DNA from: Chloroflexota bacterium | Lineage (GTDB): Bacteria; Chloroflexota; UBA6077; SHYK01 | Assembly (NCBI GenBank): GCA_016844585.1 | Contig: JAERMM010000002.1 | Span: 1 to 40,089 of the forward strand | Length of the DNA: 40,089 bases | Direction of reading: 5' to 3' | Part shown: positions 1 through 8,500 of the stretch, in pieces | Numbering within the stretch: position 1 is the first letter of the stretch | Layout of the letters: every line of letters starts with the position of its first letter | Notes under the pieces: model-generated | Database searches by the model: none | Seen by the model: the letters and a program-made list of their open reading frames with translations, nothing else | Told to the model about the DNA's origin: nothing | Translations under genes and position numbers: made by a program

Positions 1-33
1 GGATTCCTGAGAAGGCGGTCACGGTCGGCTGGC

Positions 34-39
34 TATAAT
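34..39 (+). promoter_or_regulatory. Probable -10 element upstream of larB
   Basis: A perfect TATAAT hexamer lies about 30 bases before the larB start codon, which would give a short leader of roughly 20-25 bases. No convincing -35 hexamer is seen at the normal distance, so this rests on the -10 match and its position alone. A start further upstream, outside the window, is also possible. Confidence 0.4.
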
Positions 40-68
40 TCTCCACAGTATCTGCCTCGGAGGAGCCG

Positions 69-848
69 TTGCGTGACCCGCTTCAGGAGCTGCGCGGGGC
101 CCTTGACGCGGCGGCCGACAACGCTCAGCCGCCTCACCTCGTTCATCTCGATCTCAACCGCGAGTCCCGCACGGGTGTACCTGAAATTGTCTTCACGCGG
201 GGTAAAGACGTTGCTAGCCTCCTCGCCATTGCACAGGCCATGCTGGACGAGCGTGGACGCGTCATTCTGAGCACCGCGGGACCGGCGAAGACTCGGGCTG
301 TCCGCGAGGCGTTTCCTGAGTATCGTATCGATGAGTTCCCTCGGGCTCGGATGGTGGTTGTGAAGCGTCCCGACTACGCCGCGGCGCGTACAGGTGGCCG
401 CGTCGGCATCGTTACCGCCGGCACGGCCGATGCTCCAGCGGCGGAGGAGGCAGCGGTCATTGCAGAAGAGATGGGCTGCGACACGCAAGTGGTTTACGAC
501 GTGGGCGTTGCCGGACTGCACAGGCTGATCGCGCCACTGACCCGGTTCGTTTCTGAGGATGTCGACGCCATCGTCGTGGCCGCCGGGATGGATGGAGCCT
601 TGCCGTCGGTGGTTTCGGGTTTGGTGGACATTCCGATCGTTGGTCTTCCAACGTCAACCGGTTACGGTGTCGGCGGCCGAGGCCTGGCAGCTTTGCTGTC
701 CATGCTCCAGACTTGCGCGCCAGGCCTGACGGTCGTCAATGTAGACAACGGCGTGGGCGCGGGCGCGGCGGCGGCGCGCATCGCCAACCGCATGGCTGCC
801 GCCCGCGCCGCGGTGGGTGCCCAGCGACATCAATCTGGCTCAGCGTGA
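69..848 (+). CDS. larB: LarB, pyridinium-3,5-biscarboxylic acid mononucleotide synthase
   Basis: LarB carboxylates and hydrolyses nicotinic acid adenine dinucleotide, the first step in making the nickel-pincer cofactor of lactate racemase-type enzymes. The protein is 259 residues, normal for the family. The C-terminal half resembles the PurE/AIR-carboxylase fold: a GIVTAGTAD stretch near residue 113, then VGLPTSTGYGVGG near residue 206 and a VVNVDNGVGAG stretch near residue 240. Translation is placed at TTG 69, preceded by a strong GGAGGAG ribosome site at 59-65; a downstream start would cut conserved N-terminal sequence. It overlaps the next gene by four bases (GTGA) and is in an operon with folC and larC. 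The family assignment is secure; the TTG start is likely but not proven. Confidence 0.93.
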   Translation: MRDPLQELRGALDAAADNAQPPHLVHLDLNRESRTGVPEIVFTRGKDVASLLAIAQAMLDERGRVILSTAGPAKTRAVREAFPEYRIDEFPRARMVVVKRPDYAAARTGGRVGIVTAGTADAPAAEEAAVIAEEMGCDTQVVYDVGVAGLHRLIAPLTRFVSEDVDAIVVAAGMDGALPSVVSGLVDIPIVGLPTSTGYGVGGRGLAALLSMLQTCAPGLTVVNVDNGVGAGAAAARIANRMAAARAAVGAQRHQSGSA

Positions 849-2245
849 GCAGGGCCCTCTCGGTTCCCCGCCTCGTGCCGTGGGATCTACCGCCGCCAGA
901 TGCGCTCCAGCGTGATCCGGGGTTTGCCGACGCCCTCAAAGGGATCTACGCCTACTCTGATCGCCCCCGGTCGGGGCAGGAGAAGCAGCTTTCACGGGTT
1001 CGCAAGCTAGATCGCGTAAGAGCGCTTCTGGAATTGATGGGGTCTCCCCAGGCGCATTTCGCGACCATTCTGGTGGCGGGAACGAAGGGAAAGGGCTCAA
1101 TAGCGGCCCAGCTTGCTTCGATTCTGCAGGCGGCTGGACATCGCGTCGGCCGTTACACACAGCCACACCTGTATAGCTACTGCGAACGCACCTGGGCCAT
1201 CGGTCGATATATCAAACAGGATGAGCTTGTTGCGATCCTACGGGATGTGCAACCCGCATTGCATGCAATCGAGATGCGGGCTCCTGAACTTGGCCTGCTG
1301 AGCACCTTTGACGTCGGCACGGCACTGTCGCTGGAGCACTTTGTGCGCTGCGGTGTCGAGATCGCCGTCGTAGAGGTCGGCGTCGGAGGGGCAGGCGACT
1401 CAACCAACGTTCTCGATCCGATCCTTGGGCTCATCGGGCCGGTGGACATTGACCACGTGGAGACCCTGGGGGCCGATCTGGGGGCCATCGCCCGGGAGAA
1501 GGCAGGAATCTCGCGGGCAGGCGTGGACCTTCTGGTAGCTCCGCAGCAAGAAGAAGCCACAGCGGGCATACGGGCGGTCGCGGGCGTGGTAGGCGCACGC
1601 CTTTACGAGCTGGCCCCTGAGAGCCTGCGCATCGACCATGACGGGTGTGCAGGCGAGTTCGAGATCGACGGACCAGGTGGCCGGATCGGTGCGTTGTCCA
1701 CGCCGCTCGCGGGTCGGTTTCAGCGGCAGAACGCTGCAATGGCCGTTTCGGCAGCCCAAATGTTGGTTCGACAGGGGTGGACGGTTTCCGATGAAGCAAT
1801 CCGAGCGGGATTGGCCGGGGTCCGGTGGCCAGGGCGATTCCAGACTGCCGTCTCGGATCCGCTAACCGTGGTAGATGGCGCTCACAACCCAGCCGCGGCC
1901 CGCGCCCTGGCGGCCGCGATCCGCGAGTGCCTTGGAAGCCGCCCAGTCACTCTCGTTCTTGGAATGTCCGTGGAAAAGAACGCTGCGTCGACGATCGCTG
2001 AGCTTGGCCCGTATGTGGAGCGCGTGATCGCGACGCGCGCACGTCATCCGCGATCGCGGAGCGCCGATGAGCTTGCGCAACTGGCTCGGTCGGCCGGTGT
2101 CGAGGCCAGCGTGGCGACAACTCCGGGCGAAGCGGTACGGTCTGCCTGGGCGGTGCAGCAGCCGAACGGAGCCACGGTCGTTGCGGGTTCCCTTTTCCTG
2201 GTTGGCGACGTTCTCGAATGGCTGAGTAATGAGGCCCGGGGGTGA
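845..2245 (+). CDS. folC: FolC, folylpolyglutamate/dihydrofolate synthase
   Basis: This Mur-ligase-family enzyme adds glutamates to folates, and in many bacteria also makes dihydrofolate. It has the ATP-binding loop GTKGKGS at about residues 79-85, the VVEVGVGG strand, an IDHVETLG motif with the metal-binding His, EKAGI after it, and the C-terminal DGAHNPAA signature. With a GTG start at 845 it has 466 residues, typical for FolC. This start overlaps the larB stop (GTGA). An upstream in-frame ATG at 713 exists, but it would add a low-complexity Arg/Gly-rich segment lying inside larB and was rejected. The position between larB and larC is unexpected, because folate synthesis has no known link to the nickel cofactor. 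Shared transcription is inferred from the overlap and from the six-base gap to larC. Confidence 0.93.
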   Translation: MSRALSVPRLVPWDLPPPDALQRDPGFADALKGIYAYSDRPRSGQEKQLSRVRKLDRVRALLELMGSPQAHFATILVAGTKGKGSIAAQLASILQAAGHRVGRYTQPHLYSYCERTWAIGRYIKQDELVAILRDVQPALHAIEMRAPELGLLSTFDVGTALSLEHFVRCGVEIAVVEVGVGGAGDSTNVLDPILGLIGPVDIDHVETLGADLGAIAREKAGISRAGVDLLVAPQQEEATAGIRAVAGVVGARLYELAPESLRIDHDGCAGEFEIDGPGGRIGALSTPLAGRFQRQNAAMAVSAAQMLVRQGWTVSDEAIRAGLAGVRWPGRFQTAVSDPLTVVDGAHNPAAARALAAAIRECLGSRPVTLVLGMSVEKNAASTIAELGPYVERVIATRARHPRSRSADELAQLARSAGVEASVATTPGEAVRSAWAVQQPNGATVVAGSLFLVGDVLEWLSNEARG

Positions 2246-2251
2246 GGTGCG

Positions 2252-3430
2252 ATGGCCGCGGGCCGAATAGCGTTTTTCGATTGTTATAGCGGCGCTAGCG
2301 GGGACATGATCCTCGGATCGTTGGTCGATGCCGGCCTGGATCTCAGTCACCTGCGCGACGCGCTCGCTGCCCTCCCTGTCGCCGGCTTCGAGCTGTCGGC
2401 CGAGCCGATGACGCGGCACGGCCTCGTCGGAACGCACCTGCGGGTGATGCTGGCGCAGAAGGAGACACACCCGAGGTATCTTGCCGAGATCGAACACATC
2501 ATCGAGTCCAGCGCTCTCTCCGAGCGTGTGAAGGGCGCTTCACTCGGTGTGTTTCGCCGCCTTGGTGAGGTGGAGGCGCACGTTCACGGCATCCCCGTTG
2601 AAGAGGTCCACTTCCACGAGGTTGGGGCAGTCGATGCCATCGTCGACATCGTCGGCGCGGCCATCGGCATGGAAGCGCTGGACCTTGACGGGGTTTATGC
2701 ATCGGCACTGCCAATGGGCCGCGGTAGCGTCGAGACCGCGCACGGCCGACTGCCGCTTCCTGCCCCAGCGACGCTTGAACTCCTGGCAGGGTCAGGCGCT
2801 GTCACATACGGGGTGGACCTTGAAGCTGAGCTGGTAACGCCAACCGGTGCCGCGATTCTGGTCACCCTCGCCGAGTTCCGACAGCCTCAGATGACTATCG
2901 ATCGCATCGGCCTGGGGTTTGGAACGCGTGAGCTGCCGTGGGCAAACGCTCTGCGGGTGTGGCTCGGTACCGCAGCAGAAGCAGGTCTCGAGGTCGGCGA
3001 GGTGACGGTCATCGAGACCAATCTGGATGACTGCACTCCCGAGCAGGCGGGGTTTGCGATGGAACGCCTGCTGGCGGCGGGCGCTCTCGACGTCTTCTTC
3101 ACGCCGATTCAGATGAAGAAGAACCGGCCGTCGGTGCTTCTGACCGTGATGTGCCTACCCGTCATGGCGGATTCGCTGGCGCGCATTGTGCTTCGTGAGA
3201 CGACGTCGCTCGGCGTCCGCTACAGCAACAGGCGTCGCTTGATGTGCCCGCGGCTCGATGGTGAGATTGAAACCGCGTTTGGGACGCTCAGGGTGAAGAT
3301 CAAGATCATCGATGGCCAGGAGATCGTCTGCCCGGAGTACGAGGAATGCGCGCGCGTGGCCCGAGAGCGTAGCCTGCCGCTTGGCGACGTGTACGCCGCG
3401 GTGGTGGCGGCGGGGCAGCTGAAACGATGA
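2252..3430 (+). CDS. larC: LarC, nickel-inserting cyclometallase for the nickel-pincer cofactor
   Basis: LarC uses CTP to insert nickel into pyridinium-3,5-bisthiocarboxylic acid mononucleotide, the last step of cofactor synthesis. The N-terminus carries the family hallmark FDCYSGASGDM (residues 8-18), followed by a His-rich stretch HVHGIPVEEVHFHEVGAVD near residue 110 that matches the family's metal-binding region. The C-terminal domain begins with an IETNLDDCTPE motif near residue 255. At 392 residues it is one continuous frame. In lactobacilli the protein is made from two frames by programmed frameshifting; nothing like that is needed here. The ATG at 2252 follows a GAGGTG ribosome site. 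The stop overlaps the next gene (ATGA). LarE, the sulfur-insertion enzyme, and any LarA-type racemase are not in the window. Confidence 0.93.
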   Translation: MAAGRIAFFDCYSGASGDMILGSLVDAGLDLSHLRDALAALPVAGFELSAEPMTRHGLVGTHLRVMLAQKETHPRYLAEIEHIIESSALSERVKGASLGVFRRLGEVEAHVHGIPVEEVHFHEVGAVDAIVDIVGAAIGMEALDLDGVYASALPMGRGSVETAHGRLPLPAPATLELLAGSGAVTYGVDLEAELVTPTGAAILVTLAEFRQPQMTIDRIGLGFGTRELPWANALRVWLGTAAEAGLEVGEVTVIETNLDDCTPEQAGFAMERLLAAGALDVFFTPIQMKKNRPSVLLTVMCLPVMADSLARIVLRETTSLGVRYSNRRRLMCPRLDGEIETAFGTLRVKIKIIDGQEIVCPEYEECARVARERSLPLGDVYAAVVAAGQLKR

Positions 3431-4355
3431 GCAAGGCTGAAATGCCTGATGTGACCGTATCCATAATCGTTCCGAACTGGAATGGGGCAGCCCTGATCCG
3501 CGACTGTCTCGAATCAGTTCGCCAGCAGAGCTATCCGCGAGTCGAGTGCCTCGTGGTAGATGATGGCTCGACCGACAGCTCAGTTGAGATCGTTCGCCGT
3601 GAGTTTCCGACCTTCCAGGTAATTCGGCTCCCTCGAAACGGCGGCTTTGCGCGCGCGGCGAATACGGGAATGCGAGCCAGCCAGGGGGAGATGCTCGCAC
3701 TGTTGAACAACGATGCAGTAGCCGATCATGGTTGGATCGCCGAACTGGTATCGGCGCTGGCTCGGCATCCGTCGGCCGGTTCGGCTGCTTCGAAGGTTCT
3801 ACTCCTCGATCAGCCCGACAGGCTGAATTCCGCGGGCGATGTATTTACGCGGGCTGGTACCCCGAATAACCGTGGGGCCTGGGAGGTGGATCGCGGGCAA
3901 TATGACGCCGAAGTCGAGGCCGCCGCAGCATGCTCGACGAGATTGGATTCTTCGACGAGCGGTTCTACATGTATTGCGAGGATGTGGACCTCTCCTTTCG
4001 CGCACAGAGAGCGGGGTACCGGTGCGTGTACGCTCCGCGCGCTGTGGTTCGACACCGACTGAGCGCCACGGGCGGTGGGGTGCTGGCAAGCTACCAGTGC
4101 GGTCGGAACTTCATCTGGCTTCTCGCGCTTGACGTTCCCGGGATGGCCTGGAGGCGATACGGCGCCCGCTTCGTCCGGATGCAGGCGCGTCTGGCGATAG
4201 ATGCCCTGTGTCATTTCCGAGAGTCGTCCGCGCGCGCCAGGCTGCGCGGCCAGATCGGTGGTTTGTTGACCGCTCCCAGACTTCTTGCGGAGCGTCGTCG
4301 CAGCGTCGCGAACCAGCGGGTTAGCGACGCTTACGTGTTGGGGCTTCTGACGTGA
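3427..4355 (+). pseudogene. Family 2 glycosyltransferase, frame-broken with a missing motif
   Basis: Two frames together encode one family 2 glycosyltransferase of the rhamnosyltransferase/WcaE type. The first (from ATG 3427, overlapping larC) holds the nucleotide-sugar-binding half, with SIIVPNWNG, VDDGSTDSS and a LLNNDA (DXD-like) motif. The second, from about 3921, holds the acceptor half: RRSMLDEIGFFDERF followed by YCEDVDLSFRAQ. The frame change is a net loss of 3n+1 bases near 3915-3925. Relatives normally have about ten residues ending in an Ala-rich A-L-Y before the RRSMLDE motif. Those residues are missing, so the lesion looks like a small deletion of around 30 bases rather than one lost base. 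Either the gene is dead or the assembly dropped a short segment. If read as intact, the enzyme would transfer a sugar to a cell-surface polymer. Confidence 0.75.
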
Positions 4356-5098
4356 GCGCCGCATCGAGGACATGCGATGATTCACCTGACGTCTCGATCA
4401 TCATTCCGGCGCACAACGAAGAGAAGCGCCTTCCGACGGCCATTGACGGGCTGACCCGGTACCTTGACTTGCTTCCGATCAGTGCGGAGGTGGTGATTGT
4501 CGAGAACGGTAGCACCGATGACACGGCGCGCATCGGGGACGAGGCTGCCGTCCAGGATGCGCGCTTCCAATGTCTTCACATCGGTGACCCCGGTAAGGGC
4601 CGAGCAGTGCGCCTCGGGATGCTCACAGCTCGAGGCCAGGCCGTGCTGTTTTGCGATGCTGACTTCTCGATGCCCATTCCCGACATCGATCTCTTGCGCT
4701 CAGCGCTCGACTTGGGCCAGGACATCGTGATCGCGTCACGCGAGGTCGCCGGAGCCGTCCGCGAAGGTGAGCCTACACGGCGTCACGTTATGGGGCGGGT
4801 CTTCAACTGGCTCGTTCGAACGATTGCGGTCCGCGGAATCGAAGATACTCAGTGTGGGTTCAAGGCATTCCGACGAGAGGTCGCGAAGGACCTGTTTTCT
4901 CGGCAGCGGACGAACGGCTGGGCGTTCGACGTTGAGATCCTCTTCCTTGCTCGACGGCGGGGGTACCGTATCGCGGAAGTTGGCGTGACGTGGCGGTATG
5001 ATCCGTCGAGTCGCGTTCGTCCGGTCCGTGATACAATCGGCATGCTACGGGAGTTGTTCATGATCCGCGTCAACGACATGCGAGGGCTCTATCGGTAG
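4352..5098 (+). CDS. Family 2 glycosyltransferase, dolichyl/polyprenyl-phosphate glucosyl- or mannosyltransferase type
   Basis: This 248-residue protein resembles Alg5/DPM1-like enzymes that load a hexose onto a polyprenyl phosphate lipid. Visible motifs are SIIIPAHNEEKRL near residue 15, VENGSTDDT near residue 50, FCDADFSMP near residue 108 (metal-binding D-x-D) and DTQCGFKAF near residue 166. The last is typical of the dolichyl-phosphate glucosyltransferase branch. It lacks the C-terminal membrane helices and GtrA-like domain found in some relatives, so it probably acts at the inner membrane surface. The GTG start at 4352 overlaps the preceding stop (GTGA). It is the last gene of the operon and is followed by a strong terminator. 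The exact sugar cannot be told from sequence. Confidence 0.87.
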   Translation: MSAASRTCDDSPDVSIIIPAHNEEKRLPTAIDGLTRYLDLLPISAEVVIVENGSTDDTARIGDEAAVQDARFQCLHIGDPGKGRAVRLGMLTARGQAVLFCDADFSMPIPDIDLLRSALDLGQDIVIASREVAGAVREGEPTRRHVMGRVFNWLVRTIAVRGIEDTQCGFKAFRREVAKDLFSRQRTNGWAFDVEILFLARRRGYRIAEVGVTWRYDPSSRVRPVRDTIGMLRELFMIRVNDMRGLYR

Positions 5099-5127
5099 GT
5101 CGTCCGTCAGCCGTGCCACTGCATGTT

Positions 5128-5153
5128 GGGGGGCTCAGCCCCCCGATTTTTTT
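5128..5153 (+). terminator. Rho-independent terminator of the larB operon
   Basis: A seven-pair G+C stem (GGGGGGC/GCCCCCC) with a TCA loop is followed, after two bases, by seven T residues. It lies 29 bases after the last glycosyltransferase stop and 55 bases before metG, so it should separate the two transcription units. Confidence 0.92.
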
Positions 5154-5207
5154 GCTTGCTAACCTGTGATTCATTCCAATTCTGATGCGACTCATGGGAG
5201 AGACGTG

Positions 5208-6860
5208 ATGGCCGAAAAGGTGCTCGTCTGCGTTGCCTGGCCCTACGCCAACGGCTCGCTGCACGTTGGCCAAATAGCCGGAGCCTACTTGCCGGGCGAC
5301 ATATTCGCGAGATTCCAGAGACTGATCGGCAACGACGTGCTCATGGTCTCCGGCTCGGACGAGCACGGGACGCCGATCACCGTGCGCGCCGAGCAAGAGG
5401 GGCGTCCTCCAAAGGAGATCACCGACCATTTCCACGAGGAGTTCTTGGAGTCGTGGCGGCAACTCGGAATCAGCTTCGACCTCTTCACGCGGACGGGAAC
5501 GGACAACCACCGCGAGGTTGTGCACCAGCTATTCTTGAAGATGTACGCCGAGGGCTATTTGACGGTCAGCACCATGGAGGCGCCCTATTGCGCGTTCGAT
5601 GCTCGCTTTCTGCCGGATCGCTATGTCGAGGGCGTCTGCCCTCATTGCGGCTTCGACGGGGCTCGGGGCGACCAGTGTGATAACTGCGGCCGCCCGCTCA
5701 ACGCGATCGAGCTGGTCAAACCGCGCTGCCGTTTTTGCGGGCGACCCCCAGAGATACGCGAGACGCGGCATTTCTTCCTGCAGCTCCCGAAGTTCGAAGC
5801 TGCACTGAAGGAGTGGGTTGCCAGGCAGTTGCACTGGCGTCCCACGGTGCTCAATGCCACGAGAAGCTTCCTTGATCAGGGGTTGCTTCCTCGTCCGATC
5901 ACGCGAGATATCGATTGGGGTGTGACCATCCCGGTCGATGGGTTTGAGGACAAGCGGATCTACGTTTGGTTCGAGGCCTGCACCGGTTACCTCTCGGCCA
6001 GCATCGAGTGGGCAAAGCTGCAGGGTCAACCGGATCTCTGGAAGGACTGGTGGACCGGCGAGAATCACACGTACTACTTCATCGGCAAGGACAACACGTT
6101 CTTTCATACCATCATCTGGCCCGCGATGCTGATGGGGCACGAAGACGTCAACCTACCGTTCGACGTACCCGCGAATGAGTACCTGACCCTTGAGAACGCG
6201 AAGGTATCGACGAGCCGAAACTGGGCTATCTGGGTCCCTGAGTTCCTGAAGCGGTACGACCCGGACCCGCTTCGCTACATGCTCGCGGCGAACATGCCTG
6301 AAACGCGAGATGCCGACTTTACCTGGGAAGAATTCATTCGGCGAAACAACGAAGAGCTGGTGGCTACGTGGGGGAACCTCGTGCACCGCACGCTGACCTT
6401 CGCCGTGCGGAACTTCGATGGCAAGGTGCCTACAGCTGCGACGGATGTCTCTGAGCTCGTCGAGGAGCGGGCAGGGCAGACGTTAGCGACCGTGCGCGAA
6501 CTGTTGGGCGGCTGCCACTTCAAAGAGGCGCTTCGTGAGACGATGGCGCTGGCCCAGTATGGAAATCGCTTGCTCGACGAGCGGGCGCCCTGGCGTCAGA
6601 TCCGCGAGGACCGAGAAGCCACGGCAGCAACGATCTACGGTCTGCTGACGCTGATCAATGCGCTGAAGGTCCTGACGTACGCGTTCCTTCCGTTTTCCGC
6701 GCAAAAGCTACATGGACTGCTCGGGTATCAGGATGAGCTCCTGGGCCACGGCTGGGTCGTTGAGCGTCTCGTGGCAGGAACGCCGCTTCCAACACCTTTG
6801 CCGCTCTTCGCCAAGCTTGACCCCGCTGCTGAGAGCCTAGCGCCGACCGCCGCCGAGTAG
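5208..6860 (+). CDS. metG: Methionyl-tRNA synthetase
   Basis: The enzyme charges initiator and elongator tRNA-Met with methionine. The class I HIGH motif reads HVGQ at residues 19-22, followed by SGSDEHGTPI. The zinc-knuckle insert has two CxxC pairs (CPHC and CDNC) plus a third (CRFC). The WP-x-YFIGKDNTFFHTI region and the C-terminal anticodon-binding helices are present. At 550 residues it lacks the extra C-terminal tRNA-binding domain found in the E. coli enzyme. The KMSKS loop reads K-V-S-T-S at residues 332-336, so the second lysine is replaced by threonine. ATG 5208 was chosen because a GGGAG ribosome site precedes it and MAEKVLVCVAWPYANG is the standard family N-terminus. A GTG at 5166 is in frame but adds only unconserved residues. 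Confidence 0.96.
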   Translation: MAEKVLVCVAWPYANGSLHVGQIAGAYLPGDIFARFQRLIGNDVLMVSGSDEHGTPITVRAEQEGRPPKEITDHFHEEFLESWRQLGISFDLFTRTGTDNHREVVHQLFLKMYAEGYLTVSTMEAPYCAFDARFLPDRYVEGVCPHCGFDGARGDQCDNCGRPLNAIELVKPRCRFCGRPPEIRETRHFFLQLPKFEAALKEWVARQLHWRPTVLNATRSFLDQGLLPRPITRDIDWGVTIPVDGFEDKRIYVWFEACTGYLSASIEWAKLQGQPDLWKDWWTGENHTYYFIGKDNTFFHTIIWPAMLMGHEDVNLPFDVPANEYLTLENAKVSTSRNWAIWVPEFLKRYDPDPLRYMLAANMPETRDADFTWEEFIRRNNEELVATWGNLVHRTLTFAVRNFDGKVPTAATDVSELVEERAGQTLATVRELLGGCHFKEALRETMALAQYGNRLLDERAPWRQIREDREATAATIYGLLTLINALKVLTYAFLPFSAQKLHGLLGYQDELLGHGWVVERLVAGTPLPTPLPLFAKLDPAAESLAPTAAE

Positions 6861-6981
6861 ACACTTCCCAGCCGGTTACCGGAGGCGTCCTTCGTGGCAT
6901 CAGTTGGCGCTCCCTGTGCGCTAATTTTCGGGTTAAGCACGGCCGATTGACTCACTACGGTTCGGGCGCATTGGGTTGGAT

Positions 6982-8337
6982 TCAGGGTCCAACCGTCGCA
7001 GAAACCACCCATCCTTCCTGGCCATCCAGGGCTCGCACGCGGACCCAGCGGAAACCGTCGCTTCCGGTTACTGCGTCACTCAAGAGGTCGACCTGCACGC
7101 CGTTGTTCAGACTGCGGAGCAAAGTCGAATTAGAGGTCGGTTGCGATCGCATGCGGGCGCCTATCTGGCCGGCGACCGAATAATTCACGGTTACTCGTGC
7201 CAGCACCGCGGCGGCACTAGGCTCCGGAGCCTCTTCCTCCTCTGGTTCCGCATTCGCTGTCGGACCGGCCGTCGGCGGTACCGCTGGCACCACCGTTGGC
7301 GGGACGGCGGTAGGCGGAATCCGCGTAGATGTTGCGGGTACGGCCGTGGCGGGCCTGGATGTGGGTTGGGCGGTGATGACCACCAGGGGAGCTGGAGTTG
7401 AGCCGAGTCCGCCAAGCATCCCGCCGACCGCTGCGCCCGCGACCAGCAGGAGGATCACAGCTGCTGCCGCAAGGGCGACGAGCAGGTTGCGTCCACGCGA
7501 TGCTGGCGGAGCAGCCACCAGGAGCCCGGCATCTTGGGCGCCAGAGGCTGTCTCGGTAAGTGCAGTTGCGTCTTCCCCCACGAGCTCAGCAGCGACCGGC
7601 GCTTCTGCCGCAAAAGCCACCGCTTCGGGTACGGGCAGCTCATCCTCAACAGCGGCGACTTCTTCCGCCTCTAGCGGGATCATTGCCTCGTCGGCCGGTG
7701 GGGTCGCGGCGGCAGGCTCGTCAAGGATCTCTACAGTCGGCAGGGCGTCGTCATCAATGCTAATCGTTTCGATTGCTTGTTCGTCGGCTGGCGGCTCGAC
7801 TTCCTCGGCCGCTTCCACATCCGGTTCGGCCTCAACTGCGGCAGGTTCGGCATCCGCTTCGGCGGCAGCAAAAGCAGTTCCTTCTTCAGGCTCGAGCCGG
7901 ATGGTTTCGTCAAATTCTTTGCTGCTGTCATCGGACGACCCTGGCTCAATGATGGCGCGCTCGCTGGCTAGTGGTTCGGCCGCTCTCGCCTCCGGCTCCT
8001 CCCGCTCGGCGGGCTCCTGAGGCTGGCCAGCATTGGCAACTTCTTCGGCGGTAGGAAGGGCAAATGCGACGGTCGGCCGCTCCGCAATCTCCTCCTGCAG
8101 AGCGGCAATCCGTGCGAGAACCTGATCTAACTCGGTCTGCTTCCCGGTGAGCTCTTGCCGAGCCATTGATTCACGGAGCCGCCGGACGGACCGATACGCA
8201 TCGCTCGAATCGGCGTCCCCGCCCGGTCCCTGGATCGCGGCCTCGAGCTGAGCGACCTCCTGCCCTAAAGCATCGGCGCGTTTCTCCAGGTCTTCGAGTT
8301 CTCGACGGCGCGGACTCCGACCAAACGGAAAGCGCAC
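6982..8337 (-). CDS. Single-pass membrane protein with coiled coil and extracytoplasmic SH3b domain
   Basis: A 451-residue protein of unknown role. Domains in order: a charged, heptad-like coiled coil (about residues 8-85); a very acidic Ala/Glu-rich stretch (about 90-280); one transmembrane helix of Leu/Ala/Val (about 283-308); a Thr/Pro linker (about 315-370); and a C-terminal bacterial SH3 (SH3b) domain (about 381-451) with MRSQPTSNS and the closing GQEGWVVSA motif. SH3b domains commonly bind peptidoglycan or cell-wall peptides, so the protein could tie the wall to something inside the cell through its coiled coil; that role is an inference. It has its own possible promoter and follows the sigma/DUF5667 pair on the same strand with a 163-base gap. 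Confidence 0.8.
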   Translation of the reverse strand: MRFPFGRSPRRRELEDLEKRADALGQEVAQLEAAIQGPGGDADSSDAYRSVRRLRESMARQELTGKQTELDQVLARIAALQEEIAERPTVAFALPTAEEVANAGQPQEPAEREEPEARAAEPLASERAIIEPGSSDDSSKEFDETIRLEPEEGTAFAAAEADAEPAAVEAEPDVEAAEEVEPPADEQAIETISIDDDALPTVEILDEPAAATPPADEAMIPLEAEEVAAVEDELPVPEAVAFAAEAPVAAELVGEDATALTETASGAQDAGLLVAAPPASRGRNLLVALAAAAVILLLVAGAAVGGMLGGLGSTPAPLVVITAQPTSRPATAVPATSTRIPPTAVPPTVVPAVPPTAGPTANAEPEEEEAPEPSAAAVLARVTVNYSVAGQIGARMRSQPTSNSTLLRSLNNGVQVDLLSDAVTGSDGFRWVRVRALDGQEGWVVSATVGP

Positions 8338-8441
8338 ACTTCCTCCTTGCTGCGATGCCTGGAGATGCTTGCAGGCACGCCGCGGTAAGCCGAAGACTCC
8401 GTGTATCGCCGCCGAGTACGAACTCTGGCAATAGCCCCGTG

Positions 8442-8469
8442 GGTATATCAGACTTTGGGCGTTTGCGAA
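8442..8469 (-). promoter_or_regulatory. Possible extended -10 promoter for the SH3b gene
   Basis: Read on the minus strand, TTCGCA is followed after 16 bases by TATACC, with a TGA directly before it forming an extended -10. It lies about 105 bases upstream of the SH3b start, in the gap after the DUF5667 gene. The match is moderate only. Confidence 0.3.
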
Positions 8470-8500
8470 AAGGATGGGGATGCGCGCGGCGGGGTGCTTC

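Noticed and set aside
3900-3935. Programmed frameshift in the glycosyltransferase
   Set aside because: No slippery run is seen at the junction, and about ten conserved residues are missing, which frameshifting would not explain.
5154-5207. Promoter for metG just after the terminator
   Set aside because: TTGCTA is present but no acceptable -10 lies at 16-18 bases; too weak to list.
7346-8020. 224-residue plus-strand open frame rich in Ser/Ala
   Set aside because: It is the opposite strand of the SH3b gene's Ala/Glu-rich part; composition reflects the G+C-rich repeats and no domain is seen.
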